Shown one piece after another: positions 59,280 to 64,000 of a DNA stretch of 64,000 nt. Source of the stretch: Pseudodesulfovibrio cashew (GTDB lineage: Bacteria > Desulfobacterota > Desulfovibrionia > Desulfovibrionales > Desulfovibrionaceae); NCBI RefSeq assembly GCF_009762795.1, contig NZ_CP046400.1, positions 3,803,501-3,867,500 on the forward strand, in the 5' to 3' direction. The translations under genes were made by a program, and so were the position numbers. Numbering within the stretch: position 1 is the first letter of the stretch; each line of letters begins with the position of its first letter. The notes beneath the pieces are model-generated. The model saw nothing but the letters and a program-made list of their open reading frames with translations, was not told the DNA's origin and did not search any database.

Positions 59280-61166
59280 ATGACCACCAATGCCAAACGG
59301 GTCGCTCTGCTCGGTTTCGACTGCGCCATCCCCAAGCGCCTTGAAGCGCTGATCGAGGAAGGCGCGCTCCCCAACTTCGCCAAGTTCAAGGCCGAAGGCA
59401 CCTACATGACCGAGGGCTACAACATGCCCACCGTCACGCCGCCTTCCTGGGCCTCCATCTGCACCGGCGCCTACCCGCGCACCCACGGTGTCGAGGACTA
59501 CTACTATTACAACGAAGGCGAGTCCCTGCACTTCTCCAAATGCGTGCAGGCTTTCGGTTCCGGCATGCTGACTGCCGAAACCATCTGGGATCGCTGGGAC
59601 AAGGCCGGCAAGAAGTCCCTGGTGGTCAACTACCCCACTTCCTGGCCCTCCAAGCTCGAAAACGGCATCATGGTCCAGGGCGAAGGCCTGTCCGCCGCCG
59701 AGTGCCGCTGGCAGTACACCGGCTACGAGCACAGGGAACACCTCTGCTCCGAGTCCTGCGTGGCCTCCGACTACTACCCCATCGGCGTCCAGGCCCGCTT
59801 CGAGGAAGCCGACGGCTGGAAGAACATCCCCGAGGAGATCGAGGACCAGGAGCCCCTGGAAATGCCGATCCCCATGGAGTTCCCCCACGCCGTGGAAAAG
59901 CTCGCTCCCCAGACCTGGTACGGTCTGACCTGGGAATCCGAGGATGACGGCTACGACGTTTTCGCGCTCTGCCCGGAAAAGGATTTCTCCAAAGCATTCT
60001 TCACCATCAAGGTCCGCGAATGGTCCGAGGTGATCGAAGGCGACTTCCCCATGGACGCCGACGGACGGATCGAAAAGGGCTACTTCCGCTGCAAGCTGAT
60101 GGAGCTCTCCGACGACGCCGAGGACTTCAAGCTGTACATTTCCGGCATCACCGGAACCAAGGGCTACTGCGCTCCGGCCGACGCCCTCAAGAACGTGGAC
60201 TTCACCAAGAACATCCTGGCCAACGACATGGGCTTTGTCGGCCTGGTCAACGGCATCATCGATGACGAGACCGTGGTCGAGCTGGCCCAGTTCCACTCCG
60301 AGTGGCTGACCGAGATCCTGACCACGCTGATGAAGGATCATCCGGACTGGGATCTGATCTACATGCACACCCACCTCATCGACTGGTTCTACCACGGCTA
60401 CCTGGACAAGATGGACAGCGAAGACCCGGCGATCAGCAAGCCCGCCCTCGACATGGAGCGCGCCATCTACCAGATCGAGGACAAGTTCCTGGGCACCATG
60501 ATGGAGTGCATGCCCGACGACACCCTGACCTGCGTCATCTCCGACCACGGCGCCACCCCCATCGGCCCGATTCTCAACACCGCCGAGGCCCTGAAGCAGG
60601 CCGGTCTGACCGCCTACGAAGCCCGCTCCACGGAAGACGCCGGTTCGGTGTGGGAAGAATCCGAAGGCTTCAACTACGACCTCATCCCCGAGAAGTCCAA
60701 GGCCGTTCCCCAGCGCTACATGTTCGTCTACGTAAACCTCAAGTCCAAGTACCCCGGCGGCATCGTCGAGGACGAGGATTACGAGAAGGTCCGCAACGAA
60801 ATCATCGACGCCCTGTACGACTACAAGCACCCCGAAACCGGTGAACGTCCGGTCATGTGCGCCATCCCGAAAGAGGACGCCAAGGTCTTCGGCATGGGCG
60901 GCGAGCAGGCTGGTGACGTCGTCTACGTGCTCAAGCCCGAGTACATGGCCGAGCACGGCTACGGCTTCCCCACCGGCGAATCCGGATGCGGCTCGCTGAA
61001 GAACGTCATGATGTGGCGCGGCCCCGGCGTCAAGCAGGGCTACGTCTACGACCGTCCCCGCTGGCTGGTCGACGTCGTCCCGACCTTCTGCCACGCCACC
61101 GGCAACCCGGTTCCGGCCGACACGGAAGGCGCGGTCATCTACCAGATGTTCCAGGACCACGAATAG
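59280..61166 (+). CDS. Alkaline-phosphatase-superfamily (type I phosphodiesterase/NPP-like) enzyme
   Basis: A 628-residue cytosolic protein (no signal peptide) of the phosphodiesterase/nucleotide-pyrophosphatase branch. Metal and nucleophile positions are visible: Asp14 in LLGFDCA, the threonine nucleophile Thr53 in MPTVTPPSWASICTG with the YPRTHG following, HLIDWFYH with Asp368 and His372, and SDHG with Asp422-His423. A long insert (residues about 90-330) makes it larger than most. It hydrolyses a phosphate, phosphonate or sulfate ester; substrate unknown. The BCCT gene upstream points to a choline- or betaine-like ester, but that is inference only. Confidence 0.85.
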   Translation: MTTNAKRVALLGFDCAIPKRLEALIEEGALPNFAKFKAEGTYMTEGYNMPTVTPPSWASICTGAYPRTHGVEDYYYYNEGESLHFSKCVQAFGSGMLTAETIWDRWDKAGKKSLVVNYPTSWPSKLENGIMVQGEGLSAAECRWQYTGYEHREHLCSESCVASDYYPIGVQARFEEADGWKNIPEEIEDQEPLEMPIPMEFPHAVEKLAPQTWYGLTWESEDDGYDVFALCPEKDFSKAFFTIKVREWSEVIEGDFPMDADGRIEKGYFRCKLMELSDDAEDFKLYISGITGTKGYCAPADALKNVDFTKNILANDMGFVGLVNGIIDDETVVELAQFHSEWLTEILTTLMKDHPDWDLIYMHTHLIDWFYHGYLDKMDSEDPAISKPALDMERAIYQIEDKFLGTMMECMPDDTLTCVISDHGATPIGPILNTAEALKQAGLTAYEARSTEDAGSVWEESEGFNYDLIPEKSKAVPQRYMFVYVNLKSKYPGGIVEDEDYEKVRNEIIDALYDYKHPETGERPVMCAIPKEDAKVFGMGGEQAGDVVYVLKPEYMAEHGYGFPTGESGCGSLKNVMMWRGPGVKQGYVYDRPRWLVDVVPTFCHATGNPVPADTEGAVIYQMFQDHE

Positions 61167-61186
61167 TCCCTATCTCGCCCGGAAAA

Positions 61187-61214
61187 GCGGGAACGGCCTG
61201 AAGGCCGTTCCCGC
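61187..61214. repeat. Perfect 13-bp-arm hairpin between the phosphatase-like genes
   Basis: GCGGGAACGGCCT (61187-61199), two-base loop, AGGCCGTTCCCGC (61202-61214). No T run follows, so it is more likely an mRNA-stabilising or processing element than a terminator. Confidence 0.6.
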
Positions 61215-61416
61215 ACAGGGCGATGCCATATCGAAAATTTCAGCTGCCCGGGTCGATAAAGACTGGACCGCCTCCCTTGGAGAACTGGTTGCGGTCCGTG
61301 CGGAAAAGCTCCGAAAGGAGCGCGTGACCGGCAGCATCATTACGGATGCCATCCCATCGACGGGTGGGAGGCAGGACTGACAAACAGGGTTCCACCCTGC
61401 AATCAAGGAGAAAACA

Positions 61417-61995
61417 ATGGCAGACAAGAAAGCAATATTGGTTGTTTGCGGCCAGGCTGACATCGCCGCTGGCCCCGCCATGGACAAATTCATGAAGAAG
61501 GCCGTGACCCTGCCCAACTTTGACGGGACTGGTCTGGCAGGCATGGCCGGCGCCATCGAAGGTGCAGCCGTTGTCGCTGCCGACGAGGCAGGCAAGATCT
61601 TCGAGGATGACGGCGCCTTTGTCGTTGTCGAGCTCGGCGACGTGGACGGCGCAGCTCTCGAGGCTGCAATGACCACCCTCGGCGACGCCGCCGACCGCAG
61701 GACCCTGACCGTCCTGGCCACCTCCGGCGGGCTGTACCTGTCCGGCATGGGCATGAACAAGAAGGCCGGCTCCCTGGATCGCGGCGCCACCGCAGCCGAC
61801 GTCGTCGCCACCCTGTGCTACGTCGCCGACCTGCCCGTTCCGGCAGACTGCATGGGTGCAGTCCTTTACCAGGCCCTCAAGGACCCGAACATGAAGATGA
61901 AGGAAGTGGCCAAGCTCAAGGAAGCCATCGGCCGCATGGAAGTCGCACTGCAGCGCGACACCCGCGAACCCTGGGACAAGCACGACTGCGCCTAG
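61417..61995 (+). CDS. Short relative of the phosphatase-like enzyme's C-terminus
   Basis: A 192-residue soluble protein of no family I can name. Residues about 122-158 (GATAADVVATLCYVADLPVPAD, then MGAVLYQALKDP) align with the C-terminal end of the preceding enzyme (DVVPTFCHATGNPVPAD, EGAVIYQMF). Catalytic motifs of the superfamily are absent: no nucleophile, no metal ligands. The start is preceded by AAGGAG. It may be a regulatory or scaffold partner, or an eroded paralogue that is still translated. It could act on the same substrate by binding. Confidence 0.75.
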   Translation: MADKKAILVVCGQADIAAGPAMDKFMKKAVTLPNFDGTGLAGMAGAIEGAAVVAADEAGKIFEDDGAFVVVELGDVDGAALEAAMTTLGDAADRRTLTVLATSGGLYLSGMGMNKKAGSLDRGATAADVVATLCYVADLPVPADCMGAVLYQALKDPNMKMKEVAKLKEAIGRMEVALQRDTREPWDKHDCA

Positions 61996-62103
61996 TCCCA
62001 AGGCTCTTTGCGAACGCGAAAGTACTACCGGGAGGGCGGCACTTGCCGCCCTCCTTTGCCAAACAACATTAGCACCCTCAACCCCGACACAAGGCACCCA
62101 GAC

Positions 62104-63120
62104 ATGAACTCCAGCCAAGCATGCAACACCGCGCCCCTTGCGGCCCTCAGACAGCGAAGGGACACCGCCTTTGCCAAGAAAGGACTTGGATTGGCGTTGT
62201 TTTCAGGCATCGGATGGGGCTTCGACAGCGTGCTCTTGAGCCTGTCTTTCGCCGCGACCGTCCTGACGGAAGAAGCGTACTGGCTGCTGGCCCCGCTGAC
62301 AGTGGGCGCACTCCACGACCTCTTCAGCGCCATGTGGTTGCTGCTCATCAACACCGCCACAGGCCGCAACCGCGAGCTGGTCAGGACCATGCGCTCCAAG
62401 ATCGCCCGACCGGTCATTCTCGGCGCTCTGTTCGGCGGCCCCATGGCCATGTCGTTCTACATGCTCGGCGTCAAATTCGCCGGGCCGGCCTACGTCATCC
62501 CCATAACCGCCCTGTACCCGGCGGTCGCTTCCGTCCTCGCCGCAATATTTCTTAAGGAACGCATTCTCCCCCGAGCCTGGGCCGGTCTGGCCCTGTGCGT
62601 GGTCGGCGGAGTGGTCATCGGCTACACCCCGCCCGAAGGGGCCCTGGGCAGCGATTTCTACCTCGGCATCGGCTGCGCCCTGCTGGCCACCATAGGCTGG
62701 GGACTGGAAGGCGTGCTGGCCACCTCCGGCATGGACCTGCTGGACCCGGCCGTGGCCCTTAACGTGAGGCAACTGACCTCTGCCTCGGCCTATCTGTTGG
62801 CCATTCTCCCCCTGGCCGGAGGCTATGTCCTGCTCGGCCCCGCCCTGACCGACATTTCCATCAACTGGATTTTCCCGACTGCAGCCCTTGCGGGCGCCCT
62901 TGCCTATCTGTGCTGGTATCGAGCCATGAACATGACCGGCGTTAGCCGAGCCATGGCCATCAACATCACCTACTCCCTGTGGGGCATTCTCTTTTCCGCC
63001 CTGTTCACGGAAGTGGATATCACCAGCAACATCATCATCGGAGCTCTGCTCATCACCACGGGCATGGTCATGGTGGTGGGTGACCCCAGAGAGATGGCAA
63101 GCCTGAGAAACGTTGTCTAA
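62104..63120 (+). CDS. DMT-superfamily (EamA) permease
   Basis: A 338-residue permease with ten hydrophobic segments, two EamA repeats (first near 25-160, second near 190-325; LGVKFAGPAYVIPITALYPAVASVLAAIFLKERI is the end of repeat 1). The ATG at 62104 is taken; upstream in-frame codons lack a site. DMT proteins export or import small metabolites. Position suggests it moves a product or co-substrate of the pathway fed by the BCCT carrier. Confidence 0.85.
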   Translation: MNSSQACNTAPLAALRQRRDTAFAKKGLGLALFSGIGWGFDSVLLSLSFAATVLTEEAYWLLAPLTVGALHDLFSAMWLLLINTATGRNRELVRTMRSKIARPVILGALFGGPMAMSFYMLGVKFAGPAYVIPITALYPAVASVLAAIFLKERILPRAWAGLALCVVGGVVIGYTPPEGALGSDFYLGIGCALLATIGWGLEGVLATSGMDLLDPAVALNVRQLTSASAYLLAILPLAGGYVLLGPALTDISINWIFPTAALAGALAYLCWYRAMNMTGVSRAMAINITYSLWGILFSALFTEVDITSNIIIGALLITTGMVMVVGDPREMASLRNVV

Positions 63121-63135
63121 CACCCGGAGGCAGAC

Positions 63136-63402
63136 ATGAAGAACATACCGATGAAAGCCATGGTGGCGCAGTGTTTCAGCCACTGCGAAGCATTGAACGC
63201 CAAAGCTGTCTACGATCTCGTTCGGGATCACTTTCCATCCGAGAAATACTGCTCCATCCCGATCATCGAGGACCACCTCCTCTCGCTCAAGGCGGTGGGC
63301 ATCCTCAATGAGGAGGGATCATACCTGGACGATGACGGGCAGCTTGTCTCGGTATATCGAATTTCGGAGTACGGCCTCGATAAGCTTCACAGATCCAAAT
63401 AG
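63136..63402 (+). CDS. Small winged-helix-like protein of unknown function
   Basis: An 88-residue protein starting 15 bases after the permease stop behind CGGAGG. Helices and a wing-like strand pair are suggested (MVAQCFSHCEALNAKAVYDLVRDHFPSEK; VGILNEEGSYLDDDGQLVSVYRISEYGLDKL). It might be a small DNA-binding or accessory protein. No family recognised. Confidence 0.7.
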   Translation: MKNIPMKAMVAQCFSHCEALNAKAVYDLVRDHFPSEKYCSIPIIEDHLLSLKAVGILNEEGSYLDDDGQLVSVYRISEYGLDKLHRSK

Positions 63403-63551
63403 ATAGGCAAGTAGGTGGAGTGTTTTCCTCGGCAGGACTCCATCACCCGGCATTCTCCGGGATAAAATAATACTTGTGCTCCCTCATAAACCGACATATC
63501 TGTCGCGAAAAAGCGACATCAATGTCGTTACACCGTCTTCAAAGAGGGGTT
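63403..63551. promoter_or_regulatory. Leader of the PAS-domain gene with two operator dyads
   Basis: CCGAC-ATATCT-GTCGC (63491-63506) and GCGAC-ATCAAT-GTCGT (63513-63528), centres 22 bases apart, on the same face of the helix. Both match the dyad near the BCCT promoter, which suggests autoregulation. A weak hairpin TGGAGT/ACTCCA (63426-63431, 63447-63452) may end the upstream operon. Confidence 0.65.
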
Positions 63552-64000
63552 ATGAGCAAGCCATCATACGACGACTTATACACTAATTGCAGTGAGTTAA
63601 CAAAGCGTCTTGAAAAATACGAGAAGGTCAAGCTGGAGCTTCAAGCCAGCCAGCGGCAGCTGACGAGGCTGTTCAACAACCTCCCCGGCATGGCCTACCG
63701 CTGCTCCCTTGACGAAAACCTCCGCCCGACGCTGGAGTTCGTCAGCAAGGGTTGCATCGAATTATTCGGCGTGCTTCCGGAATACTTCACCGCAAAGCGG
63801 AACAACGTCATGGAGACCATGGCGCACCCGGACGATCTGGCCAGCATGCGCAAGGAACAGGACGCGGCCATCGCTGGCAAACGCCCATACAAGATGCTCT
63901 ACCGGGTCATCCCGGACGACAACACCCTCAAATGGATCTGGGACCAGGGCGAGTGCGTATACGACGATGACGGCACCCCCCTGTACCTGGAAGGCATCAC
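63552..64000 (+). CDS. PAS-domain regulatory protein, N-terminal part (runs off right edge)
   Basis: Open from the ATG at 63552 (GAGGGG upstream) to the window end, 149 codons. Residues 1-40 are a short helical lead (coiled-coil-like, LTKRLEKYEKVKLELQASQRQL), then a PAS domain: LFNNLPGMAYRCSLDENLRPTLEFVSKG and the PAC-like VYDDDGTPLYLEG. The output domain is not visible; a sigma-54 activator or histidine kinase are the usual choices. Given the sigma-54 promoters and operators near by, an enhancer-binding protein is the more likely, but this is inference. Confidence 0.8.
   Translation, partial: MSKPSYDDLYTNCSELTKRLEKYEKVKLELQASQRQLTRLFNNLPGMAYRCSLDENLRPTLEFVSKGCIELFGVLPEYFTAKRNNVMETMAHPDDLASMRKEQDAAIAGKRPYKMLYRVIPDDNTLKWIWDQGECVYDDDGTPLYLEGI

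Noticed and set aside
57717..61160. Long minus-strand open frames over the BCCT and phosphatase-like genes
   Set aside because: Products are rich in H, D, G and V with no domain; the plus-strand genes have clear motifs and ribosome sites.
61277..61293. Weak -24/-12 match (TTGGAGAACTGGTTGCG) before the gene at 61417
   Set aside because: Doublet spacing is correct but four other consensus positions differ; kept out of the feature list.
1..64000. tRNA, rRNA, CRISPR, insertion sequences, integrases
   Set aside because: None could be recognised on reading both strands; short inverted repeats found are all explained as terminators or operators.

Overview
The window looks like a chromosomal segment of a GC-rich sulfate-reducing deltaproteobacterium of the Desulfovibrio/Pseudodesulfovibrio type. 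This is an inference from the periplasmic HydAB [FeFe]-hydrogenase with its HydEFG maturases, the many sigma-54 systems, the LysE-rich amino-acid export and the style of the genes. No rRNA, tRNA, CRISPR array, insertion sequence or phage gene was seen. Gene order is compact and operonic on both strands.

Layout. 1-1449 (-): the 5' part of a HAMP sensor histidine kinase, and methylglyoxal synthase. 1911-5989 (+): opgG, a small membrane protein and opgH (osmoregulated periplasmic glucans). 6040-8469: a LysR regulator, a LysE-type exporter and a DUF599 membrane protein. 8596-19237: a PrpR-like sigma-54 activator faces a minus-strand operon with a near-perfect -24/-12 promoter (17979-17995) and palindromic upstream sites (18078-18139). 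The operon encodes a split UxaA/SuyAB-type lyase, a TctCBA tripartite transporter, a LarA-like protein and an MFS permease. An FMN hydroxy-acid dehydrogenase lies next to it. I read this as a hydroxy-acid or sulfolactate utilisation locus. 19616-24837: an exported PsiD/PSD-type decarboxylase, two LysE-family exporters, LysR and AraC regulators, and a DUF488 protein.

25162-33134 (+) is the [FeFe]-hydrogenase locus: hydA, hydB, a candidate pseudoknotted leader RNA ending in a terminator, then TM1266-like, hydG, aspA-like, an unknown gene, hydE and hydF. 33187-38926: a free-standing His-rich HypB-N-terminus-like protein and a Nik-type five-gene ABC importer. 38986-50294 (mostly -): an unusual cluster of a Mo-hydroxylase (three subunits), an AMP-ligase, an ACP, three GNAT-type acyltransferases, a HisC-like aminotransferase and an MFS exporter, which looks like an uncharacterised small-molecule pathway. 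50546-52122: a SatP acetate/succinate permease and a fourth LysE exporter.

52392-64000 looks like one sigma-54 regulon. An operon osmC-lpd-gcvH-lipA-merR reads left and a BCCT transporter gene reads right. Both have -24/-12 promoters, and between them lie five copies of a GCGAC-N6-GTCGC dyad. Two more copies precede the PAS-domain gene that runs off the right edge. Between these lie an alkaline-phosphatase-superfamily enzyme, a short relative of its C-terminus, a DMT permease and a small protein. The OsmC/Lpd/lipoyl-carrier/LipA set is a complete parts list for a lipoyl-dependent peroxidase.
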